DNA of 64,000 bases from Saprospiraceae bacterium. Its GTDB lineage: Bacteria > Bacteroidota > Bacteroidia > Chitinophagales > Saprospiraceae. The DNA lies in contig JAHDEC010000007.1 of the NCBI GenBank assembly GCA_020629035.1, positions 1-64,000 of the forward strand, in the 5' to 3' direction. The position numbers were made by a program, and so were the translations under genes. Positions 54,363 to 62,444 of the stretch are shown in pieces. The stretch's first letter is position 1. Each line of letters begins with the position of its first letter. Below the pieces are notes generated by a model. That model was given only the letters and a program-made list of their open reading frames with translations. It was not told the DNA's origin and ran no database searches.

Positions 54363-55724
54363 ATGGCAAAAAAGAAAAGAAAAACATGGCTTTGGATACT
54401 GATTGGAATTGTACTCATAGGCTTAATATTCGCTGCTTATAAGCATTTCTCGAAGGAAGAAGAAGGGATAGAAGTAGAAGTCACTATTGTCGAACTCCGT
54501 GACATCTATGAGACAGTCACCGCCAGTGGCAGGGTTTTCCCAGAAACAGAGGTGAAAATCAGTTCTGATGTATCAGGAGAGGTCGTAGAATTATATGTCA
54601 TGGAAGGTGATTCTGTCAAAGCCGGTCAGATATTGGCCAAAATAAACCCAGATGCCTATGTTTCTTCCGTAGAACGTGGTCAGGCAAGCTTAAATAGCGC
54701 TAAGTCTCAATACAAAATGTCCGAAGCACAAATAGCTTCGAGCAAAGCGCAAATAAAACAGATACAATCCCAATTAGCCGCTGCAGAAAAAACCCATAGT
54801 CGTAATACAAGTTTGCTTAATGATGGAGTCATATCCCAAGCAGAATTTGAGCAATCACTGGCAGCATTAGATGGTATCAAAGCGAATATGGAAGCTGCAA
54901 ATTCCGCACTTAAATCTTCAGAATCAAGTACTCAAGGAGCCAGTTTTAATATTAAAAGTGCAGAAGCAACCCTACGAGAATTACAAACAAGTCTTAGTCG
55001 AACGACTATCAAATCACCGGTAGATGGTATAGTCTCAAATTTATTTGTCGAACAAGGAGAACGCGTGGTAGGAACTATCCAAATGACAGGAACTGAAATC
55101 ATGCGTATTGCCAATCTTAATGCTATGCAAGTAAAGGTAGATGTTAGTGAAAATGACATACTTAACGTCAGTATGAATGATTCAGTAAGTATCGAAATTG
55201 ATGCTTATTTGGATAAAAAGTTCAGAGGTGAAGTAACACAAATATCAAACAGTGCTTCGAATATTGCTTCAAGTGCTATGCTAAGCAATTCTTCGGGACA
55301 AGTAACGAATTTCGAAGTGGAAATTCGCATAGATTACGATAGTTATAAAGACTTAATACAAAAGGGTAAACCACATCCATTTAGACCGGGTATGTCAGCC
55401 TCAGTTGACATTTATACAGAACACGCGAAGAATGTGGCTTCATTACCTATAGGAGCAATCGGAGCAAGACTGGAAGATAAGGATGACAACAATAGCGATT
55501 ACCTAGAAGTAGTATTTAAAAAATCACAGGACACGGTAGTTCTACAAACGGTAAAAACCGGTATACAAGACGATGAATACATTCAGATAGTGGATGGCTT
55601 AGCCGAAGGTGTGGAGGTGATCAGCGGCCCGTATTCGGCCGTAGCAGACAAATTAGAGGAAGGGAGTGAGGTACGTTTAATGGATGAAGAAGGTGGAAAG
55701 AAAAATGGTCGAAAGAAACGCTAG
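54363..55724 (+). CDS. HlyD-family membrane fusion protein
   Basis: Periplasmic adapter of 453 residues that joins an inner-membrane pump to the TolC-type channel. One N-terminal membrane anchor (about 10-28, WLWILIGIVLIGLIF), the biotinyl-lipoyl half motifs (VYEFTVTASG-like VTASGRVFPE near 55 and GDSVKAGQILAKINP near 82), a long coiled-coil hairpin (about 100-205, Gln/Ala/Ser-rich), and the returning RTTIKSPVDGIVSNLFVEQGE segment. It ends with a basic tail (KKNGRKKR) and overlaps the next gene by 20 nt. Confidence 0.92.
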   Translation: MAKKKRKTWLWILIGIVLIGLIFAAYKHFSKEEEGIEVEVTIVELRDIYETVTASGRVFPETEVKISSDVSGEVVELYVMEGDSVKAGQILAKINPDAYVSSVERGQASLNSAKSQYKMSEAQIASSKAQIKQIQSQLAAAEKTHSRNTSLLNDGVISQAEFEQSLAALDGIKANMEAANSALKSSESSTQGASFNIKSAEATLRELQTSLSRTTIKSPVDGIVSNLFVEQGERVVGTIQMTGTEIMRIANLNAMQVKVDVSENDILNVSMNDSVSIEIDAYLDKKFRGEVTQISNSASNIASSAMLSNSSGQVTNFEVEIRIDYDSYKDLIQKGKPHPFRPGMSASVDIYTEHAKNVASLPIGAIGARLEDKDDNNSDYLEVVFKKSQDTVVLQTVKTGIQDDEYIQIVDGLAEGVEVISGPYSAVADKLEEGSEVRLMDEEGGKKNGRKKR

Positions 55725-56319
55725 ATTAAATACAGAAAATGCGCTGATTGTTTTTTGTAAAAACCCAATCATAGGGCGCGCAAAAACCAGAATTGCTAAA
55801 GATGCTGGTGAGTTAGAAGCGCACAAAATATACAAACAACTCTTATCAATTTGCCGGTCTAATCTGAGCCCATTGTCCATACCTATTTATGTATTTTATG
55901 ACTTGTACATTCACGGAATGGATGAATGGAAAACGGCTAATTACATAAAACGAATACAATCTGGTGGCGATTTAGGTACCCGCATGAAAAACGCTTTCCA
56001 ATCAGTCTTAGCCAATCATAAAAATGTCGTTATTATTGGTACTGATTGTCCCGATTTAGATTCAAGACTCATAGAACAAGCTTTTACTTCTTTGGAAAAG
56101 CATGATCTTGTTGTGGGACCAAGTTTAGATGGCGGATACTATCTCTTAGGCATGAGTCGGCTGCACTCCAGCTTATTTGAAGGTGTAGCTTGGAGCACAG
56201 ATACCGTGCTTACAAAAACTAAAGCCTTAGCTCAGGATTTAGGTTTGAGTATCGATCATCTAAAACCACTGAATGATATTGACCATTTGGCGGATTGGGA
56301 AGTTTATCAGAGGAGGTAG
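55705..56319 (+). CDS. TIGR04282-type glycosyltransferase-like protein
   Basis: Nucleotide-diphospho-sugar transferase-like protein of 204 residues (211 if started at the ATG at 55684; the later ATG has a purine-rich AGGTGGAAAG before it). It matches the TIGR04282 / DUF2064 family: ALIVFCKNPIIGRAKTRIA, GGDLGTRMKNAF, VVIIGTDCPDL and VGPSLDGGYYLLGM, with the DGGYY signature. TIGR04282 was named from arsenosugar synthesis genes, but no such genes lie nearby and the substrate is unknown here. It overlaps the HlyD gene and is probably co-transcribed with the efflux pair. Confidence 0.85.
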   Translation: MVERNARLNTENALIVFCKNPIIGRAKTRIAKDAGELEAHKIYKQLLSICRSNLSPLSIPIYVFYDLYIHGMDEWKTANYIKRIQSGGDLGTRMKNAFQSVLANHKNVVIIGTDCPDLDSRLIEQAFTSLEKHDLVVGPSLDGGYYLLGMSRLHSSLFEGVAWSTDTVLTKTKALAQDLGLSIDHLKPLNDIDHLADWEVYQRR

Positions 56320-56330
56320 AAATACTAATC

Positions 56331-57233
56331 CTAAAATCCGTAACCAGCTGAGACTCCAAAATGAACTTCATACGGCTTACCTATGTAGGTATGAAATGCT
56401 AGTCTAAGTGAATTAACTTTCCATAGGAAACTTACCCTGTCTAAATCATCATTCAGCAAATCATTTTTATCTGATAATCTAAACATCATTTCAACGCCAC
56501 TATTACCTCTATAATAAGAAACTCCAACCATGGTTGCGTTTAGCAGCCTATCCGTTGAATGATCGTATCGATTTAACCAAGCACCAGATAGGGATAATAT
56601 TCTTTTATCCGCTGTTAAACCAAAGCCCAGTCTAACTTCACTAATTACCTTCCCTTTATAAAGCCCCATATTTATGCCAGGTAGGACAACGAATTTTAAC
56701 TTATCGAAGTTATAAGGGCTTATTGGTTTTCCTCCTTGACTAAATGAGTACTGGTAGCGTATTATTCGTTGATAAAAATTAAAATCCACGTTTTGAATTG
56801 CTAGATTTATTGATTGTGCTATATCGTTTTCTAACAATTCTGAAGCATTAGAAAACTCTATAATAATCCTATATTCTTCTCCAATAATTGAGCATATGTT
56901 TTTTCGTTTGAGTTTCTCATTACTTCCAATTCGATAACTTTCACCACCTGCGGATTCATTTATTTCAATAGATTCATTTTCCTTGTAAAGGATCGTAAAA
57001 AATTCATAGTCTTGTATGGTATTCTGTAGTTTTTGCAAATCATTCTGGAATGTAATAAGCAAGGAATACCAATCACCATTTACTTCATAATCACTTATTT
57101 TAGGACCAAACAATTTTATTTCTCTGTCATCTTCCATCACAATATCTAAAACTGTTCGACTTCTGTCCATTTGACTGTATAGAGATTGGATAGTCAAAAA
57201 AATGATACTTATTACAATCAACGATTTGTTCAT
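56331..57233 (-). CDS. Exported protein of unknown function, last in ECF operon
   Basis: Protein of 300 residues with a signal peptide (1-20, ending SLYSQ). The N-terminal half is mixed alpha/beta; the C-terminal half (about 175-300) has short alternating strands and ends in an aromatic residue (VSAGYGF), compatible with a small outer-membrane barrel. No family is recognised. Its start overlaps the upstream membrane protein gene by 4 nt. It ends 11 nt before the convergent TIGR04282 gene. A surface output of the ECF sigma operon is the natural reading of its position. Confidence 0.65.
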   Translation of the reverse strand: MNKSLIVISIIFLTIQSLYSQMDRSRTVLDIVMEDDREIKLFGPKISDYEVNGDWYSLLITFQNDLQKLQNTIQDYEFFTILYKENESIEINESAGGESYRIGSNEKLKRKNICSIIGEEYRIIIEFSNASELLENDIAQSINLAIQNVDFNFYQRIIRYQYSFSQGGKPISPYNFDKLKFVVLPGINMGLYKGKVISEVRLGFGLTADKRILSLSGAWLNRYDHSTDRLLNATMVGVSYYRGNSGVEMMFRLSDKNDLLNDDLDRVSFLWKVNSLRLAFHTYIGKPYEVHFGVSAGYGF

Positions 57234-57931
57234 AGTTTTTGGTTTATGGTAGTTTTTATTATGGATTCACTTGGTTCTTCGTATTTTTTGATTGTTGTCA
57301 AAATAAAGGAGCTCTTCTTTCTTTTAGTTCGCTTTTTAGAGGGTAAATCAATCATGATTGATCGTGGTGAAATACTTTTCTTTTTCGATATTTCTACTTC
57401 AGCTAATAGCGTATCTTCTTCTAACTCTTGCAATATTGGAAGTTCATGAGCTTGGGGGACTCTTTCTACAAAAATTGTATCATAAATAATCTTTTGCTTA
57501 TAAACAATCTCAGCTTCTTTCTGAATATAAATTGTATCAATCCTAAATTTTTCAGGATTTAAAACTTCTAGTACCATCTTAGCTTTAAGACTCTCTAAAC
57601 TATCACTAAGGGCTAGTTTTACTGATCGTAACTCCTGTTGTAAATTGGCAATTTGATTATTGAGTGAGGTCTCATGAGATATCTCTTTTTCAAGTTCCTT
57701 ATTTTCTTGTTCTGTGGCATGTAAATTCTCCTTCGCTGGCTTACTATTAAAAAGTAGGCTTAGTAGGCTAAGGAGTAAGACTAGCAGAGCCACTATCCAG
57801 GGCCATATTCTTTTGGGCTTGCTCTGATTAATTTCCAACTTATCCCAACTTCTTTCTTTGGCATTTTCCATTTCGGGAATTGCTAAATCGTTGAAGTGTT
57901 CTTTAATTATATTTTCTTTATTTGAGTCCAT
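57230..57931 (-). CDS. Membrane protein with anti-sigma layout
   Basis: Protein of 233 residues. A cytoplasmic N-terminus of about 38 residues, opening MDSNKENIIKEHFNDL and including SWDKLE, precedes one membrane span (about 42-62, IWPWIVALLVLLLSLLSLLF). Then comes a coiled coil (about 75-120) and a long periplasmic tail. The short cytoplasmic head plus span between an ECF sigma gene and an exported protein is the layout of an anti-sigma factor; no zinc motif (HxxxCxxC) is present. Start overlaps the sigma factor gene by 14 nt. Assignment rests on layout and context. Confidence 0.65.
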   Translation of the reverse strand: MDSNKENIIKEHFNDLAIPEMENAKERSWDKLEINQSKPKRIWPWIVALLVLLLSLLSLLFNSKPAKENLHATEQENKELEKEISHETSLNNQIANLQQELRSVKLALSDSLESLKAKMVLEVLNPEKFRIDTIYIQKEAEIVYKQKIIYDTIFVERVPQAHELPILQELEEDTLLAEVEISKKKSISPRSIMIDLPSKKRTKRKKSSFILTTIKKYEEPSESIIKTTINQKL

Positions 57932-58481
57932 AATAATCTAGATTGATTAGACTTAAAAGCTTCTTTTTTGCTTTGATGAATTGTGATTTAGAGGTGTTTC
58001 GACTAATCATTAAAATTTCCGAAATTTCTTGATGAGTATAACCTTCGATGACCTTAAGTTGGAAAATCGTTTTATAGCCTTCGGGCAAGTTTTTTAAATG
58101 CTTTTTGATTTGTTTGACCATATCAAGATTCATTGGTTCCTCTGGTTCTACATCTTGAATATTCAGTTCGTCCAACAGACCAGTGAAAACTAATTTTTGC
58201 TTGGATCGTAAAAATTGAATAGCTTGGTTTATCGCTATTTTACTTATCCAACTCTTGAGTGATCCCTCGCCCTGATAATTAAAATTATTTAGCTTAGAAA
58301 AGACATTATTAAAAACAACGACAAGTTGATCTTCGGTATCATGGTGATTCGAGAGATATCTATAGATAATTGAATACACTAATCTATAGTAACGATCAAA
58401 TAGAATTCTCTGGCCGACCCTGTCATTTCTTATGCATTTATATATTAGTTGTTCTTCCTTAAGCATACTGTGTATGTTCAA
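57918..58481 (-). CDS. ECF-type RNA polymerase sigma factor
   Basis: Sigma-70 family factor of 187 residues. Region 2: GQRILFDRYYRLVYSIIYRYLSNHHDTEDQ near 22-52 and FSKLNNFNYQGEGSLKSWI near 64; region 4: LPEGYKTIFQLKVIEGYTHQEISEIL near 125, followed by SRNTSKSQFIKAKKKL, the DNA-contacting helix. There is no region 3, as in ECF factors. It heads a three-gene operon with the membrane protein and the exported protein. No upstream promoter of its own type could be defined. Confidence 0.9.
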   Translation of the reverse strand: MNIHSMLKEEQLIYKCIRNDRVGQRILFDRYYRLVYSIIYRYLSNHHDTEDQLVVVFNNVFSKLNNFNYQGEGSLKSWISKIAINQAIQFLRSKQKLVFTGLLDELNIQDVEPEEPMNLDMVKQIKKHLKNLPEGYKTIFQLKVIEGYTHQEISEILMISRNTSKSQFIKAKKKLLSLINLDYYGLK

Positions 58482-58627
58482 TAATATAATGATTGCAAAC
58501 TCTAAGTGGGTGTCTATTTGATAAATTTTATTTTGTGATTAGACGTTTTAATTGACTTCGGAGAATTTTAACTTGATGATTGTTGCTTAAATGAAGTGCA
58601 CGGAACTCTGTATTTTAATAGTTCCAA

Positions 58628-58658
58628 ACAAAAAAGCCACCCCAAATTGGAGTGGCTT
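58628..58658 (-). terminator. Intrinsic terminator of the aquaporin gene
   Basis: Minus strand: AAGCCACTCC and GGGGTGGCTT (one mismatch) around a 5-nt loop, then six T. It lies 26 nt after the aquaporin stop codon. Confidence 0.88.
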
Positions 58659-58683
58659 ACTATTTTATTTTACATCCTAAGAT

Positions 58684-59322
58684 TTATTCTCCTGAATAAA
58701 CTGCTTTAAATGCTAGAGCAGCTAATGCAGCACCTATAATGTTAGCAACGATGGACAATCCAGCTGATCCCCAGCCTGCCATTCCATTAAAGGCCGTTCC
58801 TATAGCAATGGCTGGATTAAAGCAGCCACCTGTGCCGAAACCTCCTAAGGCATATGCCATAACTACTACAGTAAAACCAATCGCTAATCCATAGTATGAA
58901 TTACCAGAGGTACTTTTTGTAGTCGCTGTTTGAAGAACAACCCAAGCAAGGGCAAACATTCCTAGTAATTCGGCGGTAAAACCTGCAACCATATCAGTTG
59001 GACCGGCAGTTCCTCCCATGATCGTTCCTTTACCTAGTAAAGTAGCACCAACAACTGCTGCTAAAATAGCACCTAGAATTTGGGAAATCATATAGATAGG
59101 TACATCACCCGCTGGACATGCACCTCGCATAAATGCGGCTAGCGTCACACCTGGGTTATAGTGACCTCCAGAAATATGCCCTCCTGCATATACCATAATC
59201 ATTAAAGCAGAACCAATGGCAAGCGGAGCTACAATAGCCGCGTTGTCATTCCCATTTACTACACAAACAATAACTAGAACAAAGAAAAATGTTCCAATAA
59301 ATTCAACAAGATACTTTTTCAT
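58684..59322 (-). CDS. MIP/aquaporin family channel with atypical pore residues
   Basis: Membrane channel of 212 residues with six hydrophobic helices and two half-helix loops. The first loop reads GGHYNPGVTLA, so the first NPA is NPG (Asn56-Pro57-Gly58). The second reads GGCFNPAIAIG, so NPA (169-171) is followed by Ile172 in place of the almost invariant selectivity-filter Arg. The helix-5 filter His of AqpZ also appears to be replaced (Tyr157 by counting, alignment-dependent). Length is normal and there is no truncation. Water, small neutral solutes or gases are possible permeants; the filter changes make plain AqpZ function doubtful. Confidence 0.86.
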   Translation of the reverse strand: MKKYLVEFIGTFFFVLVIVCVVNGNDNAAIVAPLAIGSALMIMVYAGGHISGGHYNPGVTLAAFMRGACPAGDVPIYMISQILGAILAAVVGATLLGKGTIMGGTAGPTDMVAGFTAELLGMFALAWVVLQTATTKSTSGNSYYGLAIGFTVVVMAYALGGFGTGGCFNPAIAIGTAFNGMAGWGSAGLSIVANIIGAALAALAFKAVYSGE

Positions 59323-59444
59323 TTTTAAAGTTTTGGTTAAACGAATTATCTGTAAATAACAAGATGGAAGCGGCGACTATAAAGTCGGTAGATCGAATAC
59401 ATTCATCTAATAAATATATGTATTTATTTTATATTTCGATTATT

Positions 59445-59474
59445 TATTTGGCATTAACCACCTTATGCCAAATA
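59445..59474. repeat. Perfect 10-bp inverted repeat
   Basis: TATTTGGCAT and ATGCCAAATA are separated by 10 bases, 2 nt past the stop codon of the di-haem cytochrome gene (minus strand) and about 125 nt before the aquaporin start. It may be a terminator of the cytochrome operon without a good T-run, or an operator for the aquaporin gene. Confidence 0.5.
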
Positions 59475-59476
59475 TT

Positions 59477-60496
59477 TTAACCTTTCTCTTCTATGTAAGC
59501 TCTTAAATCTAGGAGTTGTTGTTGGCTCATTTTTTCTACCGGATAGTGTGGCATATATGATCTTCTGCCTGGTATAGAATGTACACCATATCTTACTACC
59601 TGATAAATAGAGAAGTCGTTATACTTATTGATTCTATTCTTCAAATAACGCAAACTCATTTGCGTACTATCTAGATTGAAATAGGAATATCGTTGGTTTT
59701 TGTGACAATGAAGGCAACTGGAATCATATATCTTTTTACCGTTATCTGCGTTACCTTCTTGCATGCCATACAAAGCTCGATCAATATTTGGATCAGAAAA
59801 ATGCGCTGGAGAACCCGCTAAATATTTGGATTTAATGTTCTCTATTAATGCAGCGTTGTCAACATCCTCGCCATTTAGTCCTTTCGCTAGTTCTTCTAAT
59901 TCTTCACCATTTAGCTGTAAATCTGCAATCTTTAAATCTATGGTCCATAAATAAGCTAGCAGCGATTCAATTTCCCAATCAGCTAATTTTCTGCCTTGTG
60001 CACATTCAACCGCGCATAATTGGATAGCTTCTCGAATGTTTTCCCTTGCTTTAAAAACTAAATCACCATATTTTTTCTCGTAGTCATCATTATAGAACAA
60101 CCTTCGACTTACAGCTCCATACATGGTTGTGCCCTGCAGAAAAGGTAATCCATTAGCATAGGTATATTCTAATCTTTTATCTGGATTAGCCTGTGTTAAA
60201 TCAAGTTCTTCCTTAACCACATTATGACAACTAGAACAAACAAAATGCTTGCTTTGCTTTCGCTTTTTGTTACCTCGCTCTGAAGTTATAAAACCAGTAT
60301 GGAATAAATCATGGCCTTTTTGAGCAGACACCCCGCTAATCGATTCGTCTATTTCCCAATAGGCCTCATCTCCTAAAGCTTTAAGTACTTTAGAAACACT
60401 GTATTTTTCCCATTCTTTCTCTGCTGCCTCTTGCTTATTAATCATATTTGGCAATAAGAAGAGTATAATCGGTATAGCTATAATACTGGTTCTCAT
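59477..60496 (-). CDS. Exported di-haem cytochrome c
   Basis: Protein of 339 residues with a signal peptide (about 1-19). Two haem c sites: CSSCH (Cys87-Cys90-His91) and CLHCH (Cys261-Cys264-His265). Later segments (MPHYPVEKMSQQQLLDLRAYIEE) offer the usual distal Met of cytochrome c folds. The length and the two domains resemble di-haem peroxidase-type or thiosulfate-dehydrogenase-type cytochromes, but the peroxidase signature is not clear. It overlaps the DUF5777 gene by 4 nt and belongs to the three-gene operon below it. Confidence 0.85.
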   Translation of the reverse strand: MRTSIIAIPIILFLLPNMINKQEAAEKEWEKYSVSKVLKALGDEAYWEIDESISGVSAQKGHDLFHTGFITSERGNKKRKQSKHFVCSSCHNVVKEELDLTQANPDKRLEYTYANGLPFLQGTTMYGAVSRRLFYNDDYEKKYGDLVFKARENIREAIQLCAVECAQGRKLADWEIESLLAYLWTIDLKIADLQLNGEELEELAKGLNGEDVDNAALIENIKSKYLAGSPAHFSDPNIDRALYGMQEGNADNGKKIYDSSCLHCHKNQRYSYFNLDSTQMSLRYLKNRINKYNDFSIYQVVRYGVHSIPGRRSYMPHYPVEKMSQQQLLDLRAYIEEKG

Positions 60497-61356
60497 ATCT
60501 TAAACTGTCTTGCTATTGTAAACCCTAAACGATATTCACCTTCTCCCCAATTTGATAAATTGTTTGGAATATAATCTGTTTCAAAAATCCCTCTTGCATT
60601 GGTCATATTTAATTGAAAAACATGACCTCCTCCTGTATCCCATTCTAAGCCCACTCCAATTGCTGGAAAATAATCTGTTTCTGGAGGTCTGACGGCATTG
60701 AAACCAAAATTACTATCAAATATTAGCCCCATTACCTTAGTAAGTTGTAGTCTAAAAGCTAGACCAGCGCTGACTAAATCATTTACATCTGTGGAAGGAA
60801 CAAGATTTCTGTAAGTCCATCCACCATGGGCCTGCAGCGAGAATCTATTGGAAAACTTTTTAGAAAACAAAAAGGAAACATTATAATACACTCGATGTGC
60901 AAATTTCTCGAAAAAATGAGGAACACCTGGTTCAAGACTTTTAGGCATAGTACTAATTGAGGCCATTCCTAATATAGATAAGCTAAAACCATTTTTATTG
61001 ATGGTTTGCTGCATAATCCGATACTTTGCCAATCCCACAATGTTTTGTCTTAAAGGTCCTGCTCCCTTGGCTCTATGTAATCCCACCATTAGCGCATCTG
61101 AAAGCCCATATTCAGCTCCAATAGATATATCCGCGGCGTTTTCTAAACCATAGAATGTTCTCCATCCTCCTGCAGATCCAGCAAAGTCACCAAATCTGTG
61201 ACCAATACGAATATCCATGTGTCCTTTCTTCAACGTTTCTACGGAATGCGTATTAATGACACGTGTATCCTTAAATGTATCATGGACCTTTTCTTGAGCC
61301 GAGACATTGCCTAAGATCAAGAAAAATATAAAGAATAGAATATTAGCTAGCTTCAT
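60493..61356 (-). CDS. DUF5777 family outer-membrane beta-barrel
   Basis: Protein of 287 residues with a signal peptide (1-20, ending NVSAQ). It matches DUF5777 by its opening (DTRVINTHSVETLKKG, DIRIGHRFGDFAG), the GLENAADISIGAEYGLSDALMVGL segment and the alternating strands to the end (GFTIARQFKI). Members lie next to cytochrome genes and are predicted outer-membrane barrels. Here the gene is between a cytochrome-like lipoprotein and the di-haem cytochrome, suggesting a module for electron transfer at the outer membrane; the real partner molecule is not known. Confidence 0.85.
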   Translation of the reverse strand: MKLANILFFIFFLILGNVSAQEKVHDTFKDTRVINTHSVETLKKGHMDIRIGHRFGDFAGSAGGWRTFYGLENAADISIGAEYGLSDALMVGLHRAKGAGPLRQNIVGLAKYRIMQQTINKNGFSLSILGMASISTMPKSLEPGVPHFFEKFAHRVYYNVSFLFSKKFSNRFSLQAHGGWTYRNLVPSTDVNDLVSAGLAFRLQLTKVMGLIFDSNFGFNAVRPPETDYFPAIGVGLEWDTGGGHVFQLNMTNARGIFETDYIPNNLSNWGEGEYRLGFTIARQFKI

Positions 61357-61379
61357 TTTTATTGCGCTTTAGAATATGT

Positions 61380-61763
61380 TTAATTTTCCGGATAACCTTC
61401 TTCCATCCAGCATCTTAATTTGTCAAATTCACTTGGAGTTAGTTGTAAATCACTAGGCTGCGTTGGTTCCGGCATATCTCTTAACTCAAAGACTCTTTCT
61501 GTAAATCCATTTGCATCATTGTGCAAATCATTACTTAATACGGAAAACTGCGCATAATCACCTTGTCCAGTGGCGTTATGACAATTACTTCCATTCGTAC
61601 AAGTTCTAATTATTATAGGCTTAATGTTCGTATTAAAGCTGTACTCAACACCTTCAATACACTCACCGGGTAAAACGGGTTCTATCTTGTCTCTCGAGCA
61701 AGCAGTGGCCAATAAAAGCAATGAAACCAACATAAATGATGATATAAATAAAGTATTCTTCAT
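61380..61763 (-). CDS. Small lipoprotein with atypical haem-like CxxxxxCH motif
   Basis: Lipoprotein of 127 residues: lipobox LATAC (Cys22) followed by the cytochrome-like opening FNTNIKPIIIRTC and then CTNGSNCH (Cys55 to Cys61-His62, five residues between the Cys). The usual spacing is CxxCH, and related Bacteroidota lipoproteins show CxxxxCH, so one residue is extra. The C-terminal part carries the distal region (RDMPEPTQPSDLQLTPSE) with Met as a possible ligand. First gene of a three-gene operon with DUF5777 and the di-haem cytochrome. Haem attachment is uncertain. Confidence 0.75.
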   Translation of the reverse strand: MKNTLFISSFMLVSLLLLATACSRDKIEPVLPGECIEGVEYSFNTNIKPIIIRTCTNGSNCHNATGQGDYAQFSVLSNDLHNDANGFTERVFELRDMPEPTQPSDLQLTPSEFDKLRCWMEEGYPEN

Positions 61764-61873
61764 GGCTAATGAACTTTAGTACATAGAATTTGATTGTATC
61801 AACGAGTACTTTAGTAGCACTTGTTTACTACATTTGCTTATTATATTGTAAACATATAAAAAAATATTAATAT

Positions 61874-62290
61874 ATGTACCCTATTGAATTAGTAAAACCG
61901 ATGGAAAAAGACTTAACAGACTTTGGATTTACTGGCTTGGCTAGTCCTGAAGATGTCGATGCTGTTTTGTCCAAAAAAGAAGGGACAACGCTTGTGGTTG
62001 TAAATTCTGTTTGTGGTTGTGCAGCAGCAAATGCACGTCCCGCTGCTAAAATGTCTATGAACCATGCAGTTACTCCAGATAATGTGGTGACTGTATTTGC
62101 AGGAGTTAATAAGGAAGCTACCGAAAGAGCAAGAGAATACATGCTACCTTATCCTCCCTCATCACCAGCAATCGCTTTATTTAAAGACGGTCAATTGGTG
62201 CATATGATAGAAAGACATCACATCGAAGGAAGATCTGCTCAAATGATAGCCGGCAATCTAGTCCAGGCCTTTGATGCCTTTTGTAAATAA
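61874..62290 (+). CDS. Bacilliredoxin, BrxA/BrxB family
   Basis: Thiol-disulfide protein of 138 residues that removes bacillithiol or related mixed disulfides from proteins. The active site is CGC at Cys47-Cys49 (VVNSVCGCAAANARP), followed by PYPPSSPAIALFKDG and the family motif MIERHHIEGRSA. Length is normal. Single gene, with a strong terminator after it. In Bacteroidota, bacillithiol use is known in part of the phylum. No bacillithiol synthesis gene is in the window. Confidence 0.93.
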   Translation: MYPIELVKPMEKDLTDFGFTGLASPEDVDAVLSKKEGTTLVVVNSVCGCAAANARPAAKMSMNHAVTPDNVVTVFAGVNKEATERAREYMLPYPPSSPAIALFKDGQLVHMIERHHIEGRSAQMIAGNLVQAFDAFCK

Positions 62291-62296
62291 AAAACT

Positions 62297-62332
62297 AAAA
62301 AGCTTGATGAATAACCATCAAGCTTTTTTTTA
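62297..62332 (+). terminator. Intrinsic terminator of the bacilliredoxin gene
   Basis: A perfect stem of at least 10 bp (AAGCTTGATG with CATCAAGCTT, extended by A-T pairs) and a 6-nt loop, ending in seven or more T. The A-rich 5' side makes it bidirectional in principle. Confidence 0.93.
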
Positions 62333-62401
62333 GCCTCTAAATACTGACGGATAAATTCTTCAAAACTTATCAGTCAATAAAGAACCCTTTTTCTACTCAA
62401 T

Positions 62402-62430
62402 AAAAAAGGGCTTCAATAAATGAAGCCCCA
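62402..62430 (-). terminator. Intrinsic terminator of the SdrD-like gene
   Basis: On the minus strand GGGCTTCA pairs with TGAAGCCC around a 5-nt loop, followed by six T. It lies about 15 nt after the stop of the 62445 gene. Confidence 0.9.
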
Positions 62431-62444
62431 TTTCAATAGGATTT

